A DNA stretch of 64,000 bases from Beverwykella pulmonaria (taxonomy: Eukaryota; Ascomycota; Dothideomycetes; Pleosporales; Melanommataceae), in the NCBI GenBank assembly GCA_001599595.1, contig BCHH01000003.1, positions 1,734,263 to 1,798,262 of the forward strand, read 5' to 3'. Every line of letters begins with the position of its first letter. Position 1 is the first letter of the stretch. This document shows, piece by piece, positions 1-11,656 of the stretch. Made by a program: the position numbers and the translations under genes. Under the pieces are notes generated by a model. That model was not told the origin of the DNA, ran no database searches, and saw nothing but the letters and a program-made list of their open reading frames with translations.

Positions 1-60
1 TGTGTGTTGTGACTCATTTTTCAAGGTCCACAATCCACCTATAGACCGCCTCGCTAACAG

Positions 61-1239
61 GCACCTAGGTCACCCCCGGAGGACTTTGTGTGGCACGGAA
101 CATGGCGCTCGACCTTCCTCAGAATACCACAGGAGAAGGTTACCTCGGTTCCCTGCAACAATCTCTTCTCAGATGTGCTCTACCGACCGTTTCAATGTGC
201 CAATACGCCGTTGGAGCCTTTCACTTCCAACATCCCCTCACAAAATGACATCGCCAAGCTTCCCGACCTCAGCTGCGACGAGTACGCTGAGAAGTGGACC
301 GACGTACCCTTCATCCTCACCTCACCAGTGAAGGAATGGCCTGTCTATGGCACATGGACCCCCGAGACACTTCTAGAGAAGTACCCGAGCGTCAAGTTCC
401 GAGCAGAAGCGGTAGATTGGCCGATGACGAAGTACATGTCCTACATGTCCAACAGCAGCGAGGAGAGCCCACTGTATCTCTTCGATCGCGGCTTCGTCGA
501 GAAGACGGAAATATCTACTACTCGCGGTGCACTAGACGCCGCGTACTGGCCTCCTGCTTGCTTCGGCGAAGATCTCTTCAGTGTACTGGGAGACCAGCGA
601 CCCGACTGTCGGTGGATGATCATGGGCCCCAGGCGCAGCGGCAGTACCTTTCATAAAGACCCCAATGCGACGAATGCATGGAACGCCGTGCTCACGGGTG
701 CGAAGTACTGGCTCATGTTTCCCTCGTCGCCAACACTCCCACCACCTCCTGGCGTTATCCTCTCCGAAGACCAGTCTGAGATCACATCGCCTCTCTCCAT
801 CGCAGAATACCTGCTCGCTTTCCACGCCCTGGCCCGCCGCACACCAGGATGCCGGGAAGGTATCTGTAACGCAGGAGAGGTACTACATGTGCCTTCAGGC
901 TGGTTTCACCTCGTCCTGAACCTCGAGGACAGCCTCGCTCTGACGCAGAACTTTGTGCCGAAGAAAAAACTCAGCGACGTGCTAGGCTTCTTACGGGACC
1001 AGAGAGACCAAGTGAGTGGCTTTAAGGACGAGGTGTGTGATCAAGCATACGAGTTGTTCGTCGAGAGACTGCAAGAGCGACATCCCGACACCCTGAAGGA
1101 GGGTCTGGCAGAGTTAGAGAAAAAGGGTAAGAAGGGGAGGGGCAAGTGGGAAGAGCTCACAAAAGCCGCTGAGGAGGAAGAAAGCGGAGGCTTCAGCTTT
1201 GGTTTCGGAGGCGACGATGACGACGCTGATATACCCTAA
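61..1239 (+). CDS. JmjC-domain protein, JMJD6/PSR-like (5' partial)
   Basis: C-terminal part of an Fe(II)/2-oxoglutarate-dependent oxygenase of the JMJD6 type. In animals this family hydroxylates lysines (arginine demethylation is debated); many fungal relatives carry an N-terminal F-box. Counting from a GTG at 88, the iron triad is visible as H189-x-D191 (FHKDPNATNAWN) and H274 (PSGWFH), and the cupin fold between them looks complete. No ATG lies in this frame near the 5' end. The frame stays open upstream to a TAA at 55-57, where CTAAC and AG signals suggest a 3' splice site, so the first exon(s), probably with the F-box, lie outside the window. The C-terminus is a charged Lys/Glu/Asp tail. 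It faces SNX4 tail to tail. Family call is firm; substrate is unknown. Confidence 0.85.
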   Translation, partial: APRSPPEDFVWHGTWRSTFLRIPQEKVTSVPCNNLFSDVLYRPFQCANTPLEPFTSNIPSQNDIAKLPDLSCDEYAEKWTDVPFILTSPVKEWPVYGTWTPETLLEKYPSVKFRAEAVDWPMTKYMSYMSNSSEESPLYLFDRGFVEKTEISTTRGALDAAYWPPACFGEDLFSVLGDQRPDCRWMIMGPRRSGSTFHKDPNATNAWNAVLTGAKYWLMFPSSPTLPPPPGVILSEDQSEITSPLSIAEYLLAFHALARRTPGCREGICNAGEVLHVPSGWFHLVLNLEDSLALTQNFVPKKKLSDVLGFLRDQRDQVSGFKDEVCDQAYELFVERLQERHPDTLKEGLAELEKKGKKGRGKWEELTKAAEEEESGGFSFGFGGDDDDADIP

Positions 1240-1939
1240 TCAGCTCTCCCTTTTGATGAAAAATAGAGCCAAACACTACACTATCTTCATCTTCATCTCA
1301 ATCAGGATCTTAGATTGGTAGTGGAGCATGCAGACGCTCTGGGTGTGCCTTCCCAACCCAAAAAATAAAAACTTAAAACTTATCAACCCGCGGGCCTGTT
1401 GTTCTCGACTAGTAGGTGCTGCGAGCATATTAATCAACCCAAAGCAGTCCTCACTGTACATGTGTACTACGTGGAGAGTTTGATGATTGTTCAGTAATAC
1501 ATCTTCGTCTTGCCAACTACTTGCGTTCCATCGTACTTCGAGATGACAAGAATCCCACTAATTCATTCTACCACATTCTAGCTGACGGATTCTACATACC
1601 GGTCGTCAAGAAAACACAAGAGCATCGAAACCATCCTACCAGAAGGACCATTGCGCTACATGTGAGGTATACGATGGGAAGTAACTGCATCAAGTGCCAA
1701 GCTGAACTCGAGATAGGGGCCAGATGTATCTTGTCAGCATCTTACCAGCATTTTGCCAACGCCGTGGTTCAAGTACGAATTATACACCGACATTGATATC
1801 TGCCACGCGTGGCTTGCATCCAGCCAGCCCACCGGTCCATAACGCCATGACCTGCAGCTACGAATACACCTCCACAACCAAAAGGCACCAAAAGCCCCAG
1901 GAAACCAAGCACCATCAAGCGTGCAAGTCCACGAGCCAC
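1240..1939. other. convergent intergenic spacer
   Basis: This stretch of about 700 bp lies between two convergent 3' ends. The open frames in it are short and show no recognisable domain. It presumably holds both 3' UTRs. No RNA gene or repeat was seen. Confidence 0.6.
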
Positions 1940-3283
1940 TTAGGTCTCCGCGGCAGCAGCCTTTCTCTCGTCTTCCTCCTTCCGCATATCCTCCAAAAAC
2001 TTCTCCCACGTCTCAATTGTGCCTTGGAAAAATTCAATATGCGCATCCGCAAGATCTCCCAATGTATCTTTGAACTCGACGGACTTGATGCGCTCAAAGT
2101 CCGAGACCTCCTTGACCGTGTGCTCGTCAAATGCCTCGGTTGCCTTCTTTGCGTTTTCCACTTCACCTGTCAATCTCTCAATCTCAACCTCCAGTTTTCG
2201 GACTCTTTGCCGGCGCGACTGCTCGTGGTCAATGCCGCGTAGGTCTTCGACCTTGGAGCGCAGGAAGCCCGATGCGCCGAGGCCGGAGCTGCCGCTCTGG
2301 GATGCAAGCTGGTCGCGGTCGGCGGCGGATTTGGCGAGGTAGTCGGAGAGGGCTTCGAAGTCAAGTTGTTTGTTTTCGCGGGTGCGGAGGAGGGTCTTCA
2401 GTGCCTGGATGTACGCATCCATGTCGCGGAGACTGGTGAGATAATTCTGGTCTGTGTGCTCTTTGATGCTCCGGAAGCCCTGACTCGTTGTGGCCACGGA
2501 GGAAGCGAAGGAGGTTAGGGGGCCTTCAACGCCCTGCTCGAGGGTGATGAGCTTCTGGCACTGCGTCGCCAGGTCGGCGTAGTCGGTCTCGAGGTCGCCT
2601 TGGCGTCTGGCCACGCGAATGGTGACTTTCTCGACATTGGACAGGTCTTCGGTGAGCTTTGTCGCCCGATCGCTCACCTCAATGAAGCGCCTGTCAGGCT
2701 TGTGCACCTTGGTAAATGTGTTGAGGAAGCTCTCCGCGATAGAATCCACAATGCCGCCGCTGGCAGCGCCCTGCTCAGACATGCTCGTTCCCCGCGACGC
2801 CCGCCCCTTCATATGCTGATTCCAATCAGGGGACTCAAGGAATGTTATCAGTAGCAATGCCCGTCTAAGCACCGGGTGTAAGGTTATGCGCTTGAGAAAT
2901 CGGTGCAGCGAGTGTGCTCTTCTGTGCGTAAAGTCCGGGCCAAACCGGTCGCCGCGCACGTACTCCATCTTGTGCTTGTCTGGCAGCGGCGGCACGGCGC
3001 ATTGTGGGTATTCTTTTGAAAGCTGTTTCCAGAGGAACACGAAGTCTGTGAAGCGGCGGCGGACGGAGAACTCGGGGCGCTGGAAGGACTGGAAGTCGGA
3101 CTAGAAAGGGCATGTTGGCTTGTGTTCTTCTTCCCGGGCATAATGCAAAGGAAAGCTCGAAGGCGAGGCACAAACCTTGGTCGTGACTTGATAGGAAACA
3201 TACGCATCCTTGGTGCCTGGCAGCTCTTTCTGCGGCGTGCCGACAATTGTCTCCAGGCGGCCCTCGCTGAAGTCGGCTGCCAT
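1940..3283 (-). CDS. SNX4: Sorting nexin SNX4/Atg24 (PX-BAR)
   Basis: PX-BAR sorting nexin that binds PI3P on endosomes. It acts in retrieval of SNAREs from endosomes and in selective autophagy. Two exons are clear: 3283-3176 and 3100-1940, joined across a 75-bp GTTTGT...CTAG intron so that SYQVTTK continues into SDFQSFQRPEFSVRRRFTDF. The PX signatures RRRFTDF, VPPLPDKHKMEY and SLHRFLKR are present. The rest is a long helical BAR region ending in an Ala-rich tail. The start given is the first ATG contiguous with the PX domain. Family members usually have a further acidic N-terminal stretch, and an acidic frame (LDDSDYDSLLDID) exists at about 3350-3480. I could not find an in-phase splice that I trust to attach it, so the true start may be near 3.5 kb. 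Confidence 0.88.
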
Positions 3284-3754
3284 GCTGATGCAAGTTGCGT
3301 CGTCTAAGGGGCTGAAGTGTACTATGTTACCAAGATGTTCGAACTGTCAATGTCCAGGAGGGAGTCGTAGTCGCTGTCGTCGAGGCGTGGATGGTCGGCG
3401 GTTGGAGATGGCGGCGTTGGGGCTGGAGAGCGGGCTGGGGTGACGTCTGCATCGGAGCTCTGATTGTTGGAGGGGGCGAATCTCGGCAGAAGCTTTGACG
3501 CAAATTCTATCGAACATTTTGGCGAAGTCGTCGACGCGGCGTTGACAAAGGTACTTGTGCAAATCCGTGCTCATTGCAAAATTCGTTGGCAAAAGCGAAA
3601 ATGGAATTAAGACTGTTCTACAGAGGAAAAGGCTCTGCCCGGCGCTATCTACTAAGCCGAGCAACTGTACATGCGGTGAATGGAAAAGAGAAAGGCCAAG
3701 CCAAAGTGAAACGCCCACCAGCACACAAAAAGAACGCTGTCCATCAGCTGTCCA
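3284..3754. other. SNX4 5' region and ADK2 3' end spacer
   Basis: Probable first coding exon and leader of SNX4 on the minus strand: an acidic, Ser/Pro-rich frame at about 3350-3480 with donor-like sites GTTCGA and GTAACA. The rest separates SNX4 from the 3' end of the co-oriented ADK2 gene. Confidence 0.45.
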
Positions 3755-4599
3755 TCAATCCAGCGCGCCGAAGCGCTTACTAAATTCTCTAAAAAGCTGC
3801 GGGGTGATCTCGTCGCTGCTGTTCCCATTCACAGTCCACAACACGCCGAGCTTGTCGTAGTGCTCAAGCAACGACGCACTTGTCTCCTTGAAATTCTTCA
3901 GCCGCGCCTTCCATACCTCTGGATCGTCGTCGGCGCGCCGCGTCAGCGCTTCTCCGGTCACATCATCCTTGCCTTCGACCTTTGGTTTGTTGAACGTCGT
4001 GTTGTACACGCGCCCCGAAGGTGCATGGACCCACCGATTGCAGATGCGGTCGATGATGATGTCACTGGGGGTGTTGATATTCACCACCAAATTGATGGGG
4101 ATTAATTCGTCGATCTGCGACGCCTGCGTTGCCGTCCGCGGGAACCCGTCTAGCACAAACGACGCCGATGGGTGCTCCGAGTAATCGTATTTGGACGTTC
4201 GGAGCCCTGAAGGGATGTAGACGGAATCCACCGTGTCGTCCATGCCCAGGCTCATGGAGCTCGAGTACACACTGTAGGGCCGGATGCTGTTATCTGTGAT
4301 CCATCCGCGCGTGCTCAGTTCATTGATAATGAGTCGAAGTATCATTGTGTCTGGAACCAGTGCGCCAGCTTTCATTGTTGACTCGGCCTGGATGCCTGTA
4401 TACGATTAGACCAAGGCTGCACAATCGGTTTAGGGAGCGCACCGAGAGGCGTGCGTTCTCGCACATTCTTCCGGAGAAGATCGCCTGAGCTGATGGCTGA
4501 TAATTGGGGAAACTTGTTCATCAAGCGTTCGGTCTGCGTTCCCTTTCCCACTCCCGGGGCCCCCACCAGTATGATTCTTGCTGCTCTTGAGAGTGCCAT
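3755..4599 (-). CDS. ADK2: Mitochondrial GTP:AMP phosphotransferase (adenylate kinase 3 type)
   Basis: Nucleoside monophosphate kinase of the mitochondrial matrix that makes ADP from AMP using GTP or ITP. Two exons, 4599-4443 and 4395-3755, with a 47-bp GTGCGC...ACAG intron, restore TPLGIQAESTMKAG; the product is 265 aa. The P-loop is GAPGVGKGT at residues 13-21. The AMP-binding region (SSGDLLR), DGFPRTATQ and an AK3-type lid (WVHAPSGRVYN) are present. About 35 residues rich in Ser and Tyr are inserted before the VLDGFPRT strand, as often seen in filamentous fungal Adk2. It is divergent from LETM1 across about 1 kb. Confidence 0.93.
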
Positions 4600-5647
4600 T
4601 CTATAGTTTGGATATCGATGTTTGAAAATGCGGTAGGACTTTTTGAATACTCGTACAGCGCCGGGCAGGGCGGTGGAATGGAAGCCAAAGGGCTCCGAGG
4701 GAACTCCACGGCGGGTGTTAGCGAAGGTAGGTCATGGTCGAGTCCTGTCTTGTACCAAGCGAGCGGTCAAGGTGGAGGAGAGAAGAAAAAAAAAAGTGAG
4801 GGAGTGGTCGAAATGGGGACGTAAGTGGTATATTTTAGGTTTTGGAGGGCATCTGTCAGTACGGGAAGTGATGAGGGGCCGACAACATTTGAGCACAGAC
4901 CAGCCGAGCCGAATCGCCGTCCACGCGAACACCCGAACTGCGGAGAGTCACGGACAAAGGACGGCCACCGAACAGGGCCCTTTTTCCCATGTGTCGACAA
5001 GCTGTAGTGCAACCTCAGGTGTCGCGCCTTTCCATCTGTCGACTTCTAGCGTCCACGAGCCGCCACTGGCTCCCAGCGCCCTATGAATCAGCTTCTAGGT
5101 TGCGCCAGGACTTATCTGCAACGCATGTTGAAGCATCTTATATACATGGTGTCACGTCCAAGGAGGATAGCGGGGCTTCAAGCAGATCCAGGCAGACGGC
5201 ATGAGGGTCAAGTTTGCCTTGCTCAGCTATCCTGTGTTTGTCAGCAGCCCATAGACACCTACGTCTGAATTTCTCTTGGGGCGTGATAACACGTAGTAGG
5301 TAACTACTCGGGCATCTCCTCTGGTCCAGTCCCGTAGACGTCCGGTGCACACATGGGCGGGGTGTGACGACCATTTCATAGAGATCACGTGTCGTGCCTA
5401 CCCCACGTGGATAAGCCCGGCTGGAAGACCGCAAAAGCTTGGCCGGCTTGTCCCTGGCGGCCGCGAGCGGCGTTCCGGAAGCTTTCGAATTATTCTCGGT
5501 CAGCCACGACGACACTCCTTCACACATCAACCACCCTTCGGCCTGCTTCCATCAAAGGCAGTTCGCTGGACACACTTTTGCTGTCGTGACCCTTTTGACC
5601 GCTGCACCTCACCACTCGTCGCTCCTTACCCATCCACTTCCGGCGCA
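4600..5647. other. divergent spacer ADK2 / LETM1
   Basis: About 1 kb between two divergent genes for mitochondrial proteins, presumably holding both promoters and leaders. Open frames here have no recognisable domains. Two CACGTG boxes lie near the LETM1 side and are listed separately. Confidence 0.6.
5386..5409. promoter_or_regulatory. paired CACGTG E-box motifs
   Basis: Two perfect palindromes CACGTG, at 5386-5391 and 5404-5409, are 12 bp apart and about 240 bp upstream of the LETM1 ATG. Such boxes bind bHLH factors (Cbf1/Tye7/SREBP type) in fungi. Function here is inferred from motif and position only. Confidence 0.4.
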
Positions 5648-7442
5648 ATGTATGTCGGTCGAGCTGCTTCCAGGGCAGCGCCCGCAGTGTTTAGAGCGGG
5701 CATGAGGACCGCCGGACGCCCTCACCACCGCCAGCTTCCTCAGCACATATCTGCGATTGCCATTCTGATCCCCCATCGATCAATGGCTACTGAGCCAACT
5801 ACGTCATCTGGTCCAGGCCCCAGCTTTCCGCCCCCTGGCTTCAACGCCGAACAGGCAAAGAAGCCCCTCCCCAAGGACCAGCAACAAAAGGCGCCCGAGA
5901 AAGCAGCTGCCCCGGAGACGCCGGACGTCACCATTCCGAAGGGCGTCCCGACCTCCCACCCGAAGACGAAGGCTGAGGAAAAGCAGTCTCTGGCAGAACT
6001 AGCGGCCGAGAAGGTGGCTGGAGAGAGCAAAGATGAACCCAAGGCGCTGGCAAAGAAGGAGGACGAGGAGAAGAAGAAGCTCACATTGTGGCAAAAGGTG
6101 AAGAAAGAGGCGAACCACTATTGGGATGGCACAAAACTTCTCGTAACCGAGGTTAAGATCAGTTCAAAGCTGGTCTTGAAGATGGCGGCTGGATATGAGC
6201 TCACTCGGCGAGAGCATCGACAGGTAAGGCCAGATCATGAAAGCTCGCGAAGGGGCATAGCTAATTTCCATCACAGTTGCAACGAACCGTCCAAGATCTG
6301 GGGCGATTGGTTCCATTCTCAGTATTCGTACTGGTTCCTTTCGCAGAACTGCTTCTTCCTGTAGCCCTGAAGCTGTTCCCCAACATGCTTCCGAGCACAT
6401 ACGAGGGGCAGTCCTCCAAGGATGCCAAAGCCAAGAGCCTCCGATCAACCCGAAAAGAAGTCAGCAGCTTCCTTCGCCAGACTCTGAAAGAAACCGGATT
6501 GCCGGTTTCTGCAGAGAATGCGCAGAGGGATGAATTTGCTGAATTTTTCCGCAAAGTGCGTAATGACCCACAAATTTCCTGCGTCTATCACATGATACTT
6601 ACCAAATCACATAGGTGCGAACTACCGGCGAAGCCCCCTCGCAAGAGGACATCATCAAGGTCTGCCAGATCTTCAAGGATGATCTAACCCTCGACAATCT
6701 TTCTCGTCCCCAGCTCGTTGCCATCTGCCGATACATGAACCTGTCATCGTTCGGTACTGACAATTTCCTTCGCTACCAAGTCCGCCTTCGCATGCGCCAA
6801 ATCAAGCGCGATGACCGTGCCATCTCCTTCGAAGGCGTCAACTCTCTATCCGTGCCAGAACTCCAGACAGCCGCCGCAAGCCGCGGTCTAAGAACCCACG
6901 GTGTCTCCCCAGCCAAGTTACGCGAAGACCTCCAGACGTGGCTCGATCTCCGTCTCAAATTCAACATCCCATCCACCCTCCTCGTCCTCTCTAACGCATT
7001 CGTATACGCTCAGGGCAAAGAGTCAGAAATGACATCGCAGATCGATGCCCTCCAGGCGGTCCTCTCCAGTATCCCAGAGGAACTCTACCACGAGATCGAA
7101 CTCGAGGTGCACAGCGCCGAGGGCGCCGCAACCAACAAGCAGCGTCTCGAGGTCCTCAAGGAGCAACAAGAGCTCATCGAGGAGGAGAACCAACAAGCAC
7201 AGGGCCACGGAAACAAAGCCACTGCCTCACCTAAAGACACTGAGAATATTGACGAGGACGACAAGCCAAAAGAAGTGGAAAAAGAAGGCAAAAAGGCCGA
7301 AGAAGCGGAAGCCAGCTCGGCCGACAGCTCCACTGGCGGCGTTGGGGGTGCAGAGCAGACAGAGCAGGATAATCGAGCCCGAACTGAAGCTGAGGGCAAG
7401 ACTGAGGGTGAGAAGCCCAAAGAAGAGCAGAAGAAGGAGTAA
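5648..7442 (+). CDS. MDM38: LETM1/Mdm38 mitochondrial inner-membrane protein
   Basis: Inner-membrane protein needed for mitochondrial K+/H+ exchange and volume control; in yeast it also binds mitoribosomes. Exons 5648-6223, 6277-6555 and 6615-7442 give 560 aa. Introns are GTAAGG...CACAG and GTGCGT...CATAG. The start MYVGRAASRAAPAVFRAGMRT is a typical Arg/Ala presequence. A Pro/Lys/Glu-rich linker follows, then LTLWQKVKKEANHYWDGTKLL, and a single membrane segment around residues 197-222 (LGRLVPFSVFVLVPFAELLL). The LETM1 ribosome-binding-like domain follows (MLPSTYE; LSRPQLVAICRYMNL; LRYQVRLRMRQIKRDD). The tail is a Gln/Glu-rich coiled coil. All expected regions are present. Confidence 0.95.
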
Positions 7443-8895
7443 GAGTAGCGGTACTGACAACATTACGTGTTTTTCTTATGTGTAAATAGACCTGTAGATT
7501 TTTGTGTGTTATGAACTCCAATCAACGAGAGTTTGGGTGGCATCATGGCGGCTGTGGGCCTGGATCAAAAGATAGAAAATACCCAGATATGGAAACCTGT
7601 ATTGATGTGTACGGGTGCGGTGGGTCTTGTACACTACTTACTACACAATCCAAAAAAATCATTGCTGAAATGAAGATTGTGTCGATACTTCGTAGATGAG
7701 TGTTCTGGGAGGAGTACTTGAAAGACTTGATGGTTACTCTACTATTAACAAGAGTGTTGTGGCGAAGGGAGAATGGGCCCTACACTACACCTGCGAAGCG
7801 GTATTCCATCCCATTCACATCTGAAAGGCGCAAATTGTAGAGCGAGCAGTCACAGGTATAAAACTGTGTGAGCGCTCAGTGATGCTGTACTGTGCAATGC
7901 AACTAGCAGTAAATAATGTCTCTTGTCGCGACCATCATCAATGTGCATAGTAACGCTTATAGAGATAATTTAGAACGGGACGGATGGTGTCTCTCGTTTA
8001 CAACCCCATAAAACATATTTAGCATACTCAACGGGGCTGATAACAATTATCTTCCAGCTCTCGTCTCTGCAATATATCCGTCTTTGGATGTACTTTTGAA
8101 AAATTGCGTCATCCATTCCAATATGAGAGCATAAATCCGAGCAGATCACAACAGGCGTTCCTTTCCCATTCCCAGTTACTACGTCTCGTCATGTGTACAG
8201 CGGACCGCACGCGTCTCCGCGAGCTCCTACGAACAAACCGAGCTCGTCTTTGGAATCCAAACCGAAGCCCCTTGCAAGCGGCGGACATCTCTTTACCCAT
8301 CGCCCTGTAAGTTCTCCTTAGGTGTGACAGGATGCAGTCCCATGCGCGAGGAAACCCGCATGTTTGCCGATCAAAGTGACGGACTTGCATCCCGCAGACG
8401 AGCACGATAGCCACCACCTACATATCCCTACCTTCAACGCCGAGCAATACACTTCACATGCCCTCATCCACACAATGCCTCGGCAAAAGAACATGTGTTA
8501 ATGGAGTGTAAATCATATCTAATCTAGTCTACGCCGCAATTGCGGGGTGAACGTGGGGATGCAGGGGTTCCGCTGGGGACAACTGCTGCGCTGTCACAGA
8601 CCAGAGGAACAGAGCAATTCGGAGTGACTTTGGGCATATTACGAACTTATTAGATTGGCAGCCGTGTCGATGACAGCAAATCTCATGCCGAGCCAGCAGT
8701 TGCGCATCTAGACTAGACGCAATAAAGTGTGTGCATACAAAAAAAACATGGTATCAACTGCATCCTCTTATGTCCTTTCTTCCTTCCGTCCTTCCATCCG
8801 TTTAAAAATCAACTGGTCAATCCATGTAAACTGTGTCGTCACACGTAACTCCCCCAAGAAGCAGATACTAGGCCTAATCGAACATTTTCGATAGT
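7443..8895. other. convergent intergenic spacer
   Basis: About 1.45 kb between the 3' ends of LETM1 and the DUF3712 gene. It is fairly AT-rich. Open frames are short, lack domains, and do not join into a plausible spliced gene. I see no tRNA, repeat or other element. Confidence 0.55.
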
Positions 8896-10027
8896 TTAAA
8901 TGGTGATGCCAATAGCCTGAAGCGCAGGGCCCACATTGAGATCATTTCGAATGGTGTTTGACTTAATCGCGGCCTCGAAGTACGAGAGGTGCTGGCCGCC
9001 AGACACACTCGAGTTACCGACAATGTCGAGGGGTATAATTGCGTTGGTGTAGTTAGTCTTGATCATGGAGATGATAGCGATTTGCTTGACAGTGCTCTGC
9101 ATCGCCACCTTATTATCTCCAGGGAGAAGGACGAGGTTGGGAATGAGAGTGTATCCGATGGACTGCCCAGCGACGGAGAGGTCCATGGTGACATTGCCCA
9201 GGTCGATTTTCATGACCGAGGGGTTGGGGATGGTGATGTTTCCGATGAGGTTGGAGCCATCTGGTAGAATCTCGTCTGCGCCGGACAGGATCTTGAGGTC
9301 GGTGATGTTGAGGCCTTGGAGCTTGTTCAAACCTAGAGGCTAGTGAGTCATGGGCGTTTAAGTAACGCATTGAGAGGGTGCTTACCTTTCATGGTGACCT
9401 TTTTGTTGTAGTTGACAGACATAGAGGGTAGTCCCTTGAGCTTCAGCTTGGTCTTTCCATCCATGGACACAACGAATTCCTCGCTTCCCATGACGACCTT
9501 ATTGTAGTCAATGAACTGGTCAAGGGACGCAAACTTAACATCTTGGTCGACCACGATCTCTGTCTCGGCATCGGCTTTCGTTTCCGGCACATCGATGTAA
9601 AGAAATGGCTCTTTGCCTTCGAGCGAGAGTCCAGCGCGGAAGGCACGAATAGTTGGATGGAATTTACTTGTGCTCCTTGCAGTGGTGACGAGCTTAAGAT
9701 GGATCCCGTCTGATGCCGGTGACGTGACCTGTTGTGATGTGACCTCGAGTGTTGATCCATTGAGGTCATGCTGAGCCTTCTTGGGAATGGCGACGAAAAT
9801 GATTAGGAGTACCACCAAGAGAATGCCCAGAGCGAGTATAATTAAGTCTGCGGATGCATTAGTTCCATTCTGGGTAATTCGCAACCCGCGAGGTACGAAC
9901 CCAACCACCAGAACCTTTTGCAATGCCTCTTTATCTTTCCACCGCTCTTCTTTTGCGTCCCCACCAACTCCGAGGAGCCGTCCGAGGTCCTCTCCTGAGT
10001 GTATGGAAGGTCGGTCTTTTGATCCAT
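8896..10027 (-). CDS. DUF3712-domain membrane protein
   Basis: Fungal protein of unknown function. Exons 10027-9901, 9847-9386 and 9332-8896 give 341 aa; introns are 53 bp each. The first intron removal turns ...KRFWWL into a run straight into DLIILALGILLVVLLIIFV, a single membrane anchor at about residues 43-62 after a basic cytosolic N-terminus. After it come the DUF3712-like region (HPTIRAFRAGLSLEGKEPFLYIDVPETKA) and a second beta-rich part (NLVLLPGDNKVAMQSTV), which suggests two related LEA-like beta domains on the non-cytosolic side. Topology suggests a vacuolar, ER or cell-surface type II protein, but location is inference. No enzyme motif is seen. Confidence 0.8.
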
Positions 10028-11656
10028 TTTGAGAAGGCACGTTGCGCAATTGTTGAAGATAGATATACGAAGAGAAGTGAACCTGAGTAAGACAAACTGG
10101 AACGGACCTGGCCCTCAGCGCAAGGATGAAGGACGTGGATTTGCGGGGAAAAGAAGCTTCCTATAAGAACGAGAATCTGGGGATTGCGCACATGAATGCT
10201 GGACTGGAGAAAACAATCCTTTAACAGACCATGATCAGGCTGGTGGGCGAGCCGAGGATATTAAGCTAGCAGAAGATCGCCCGGAGGTTGCAAGGGGTAA
10301 TGTGGTGGCGATGGGTAGCTAAATGTAAGAGGCAGTTAGGAAAGTAGCTGGAACGGGAAGCCTCCGAAATGATTGCCACACATCCTGGAGCAAATGGGAA
10401 GGCCTCGGCAACGAGTTCAGAATGAAAGCGCACATGCTTCATCAATCTGCGAGAATCGAATCGTGGCTGTTGTTTCGACAAAAGGGCAGATTCATCGCCT
10501 GAATGGCTGAGAATTCGGGAGCCTAAAACCATGAACCCGGCATGAGGCTTTGCTCTCGGTCGCACCGAAGGCGATCCCAGAGACGCAGCGTGAGAAATTC
10601 CCGACAACACAGCAGACTGGAACCTGGTGCTGGAACGCAACCGTGACACACAAGGGCAGAAGAAAGAAAACCGCGCTGGGAGCGGATGAGACCGAGTGCT
10701 GCCATCCCTGTGCCCTGGACAAGGCGCCCGGGGGTAACGGTGCAAATGCTCATTTCAGGACAGGCGTGAAGACGGCGCGGGGAAGCCAGAGCCAATCTGG
10801 CGTGTTGCCTGCACGGACACCTTCTGTTTTCAGCAAGACAGCCTCATGCAAACACGGACGCACGCACGCATCGCGAGAGTCCGAAAAGAAAGCTGGAATG
10901 CTGGTAGAGTGCGGTTGCACGGCGGGAAAGGGGCGCACAACGTGCATCCCGTCTCTCTTCACATGGAAATGGTAGCACCTCCACTCCGAGTTGCTGTGTG
11001 AGCAACCTCACAACACCACTCGACACCACACCGCGGATCGCTGCGTTCGTCTTGTGAGGGAAAAGCCTCGCCGTGTGAGCCAGTGCGGCACAGTATTTCC
11101 ACCTTCCTCAATGTGTGTTGCATGCAAATCACATCGAGATTGGTTGTCGGCGAAAAGAAATGGGTCGTGTGATGTGGGCGCCTTTCGTACACAGAGGAGC
11201 CAAGAGCGCCTCCAATGTTCGTAAATGCAGACAAAGAAACAAACCATAGCCTGGGTGTGCAAGATTCTTGGCCTTGAAGTGACGCACATCCCGAAATCGT
11301 CGTAGCTTTCCAACAGTTCGCCATCGAGGATTCTCTGGGCCACGGCAGGCGGCGTAGCGGGAGGCGGTGAGCCAGTGCTTGCCAAGAAGTCCGTATGCTG
11401 CTGCTTTTGAGAGACAACTTCAGCTCAAATCGTCAACTATGGAAAACTCAATCTGAGGGAAATTGATGTTGTCTGATGTAGAGAGTTGGGCAGTTCACCC
11501 TACAAGCCTTCCACGGCTACGGGTGCAGCTGCCACTAAGATGCCGCTAAGCGCAGAAAGGCTAGTTTGACTAGGCCTCACTTGGCAAGCCAACGTCAATG
11601 CAACTTCGACGACGCTGAAAATTAACATTCTGCGATACGCACGACCCACAAACAAC
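10028..11656. other. divergent spacer DUF3712 gene / G-patch gene
   Basis: About 1.6 kb between divergent genes. Frames on both strands are compositionally random. One minus-strand frame near 11290-11400 reads AVAQRILDGELLESYDDFG, which looks protein-like but has no ATG and no clear splice partners. I do not call a gene. Confidence 0.5.

Noticed and set aside
1734..2242. Long frames on the plus strand and in other minus frames across SNX4
   Set aside because: They are antisense or out-of-frame shadows of the SNX4 BAR domain.
10266..11417. Several long minus-strand frames between the DUF3712 and G-patch genes
   Set aside because: Composition is Ser/Arg/His-rich and random, no domain is seen, and I found no start plus splice chain. 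One segment (LDGELLESYDDFG) looks protein-like but stands alone.
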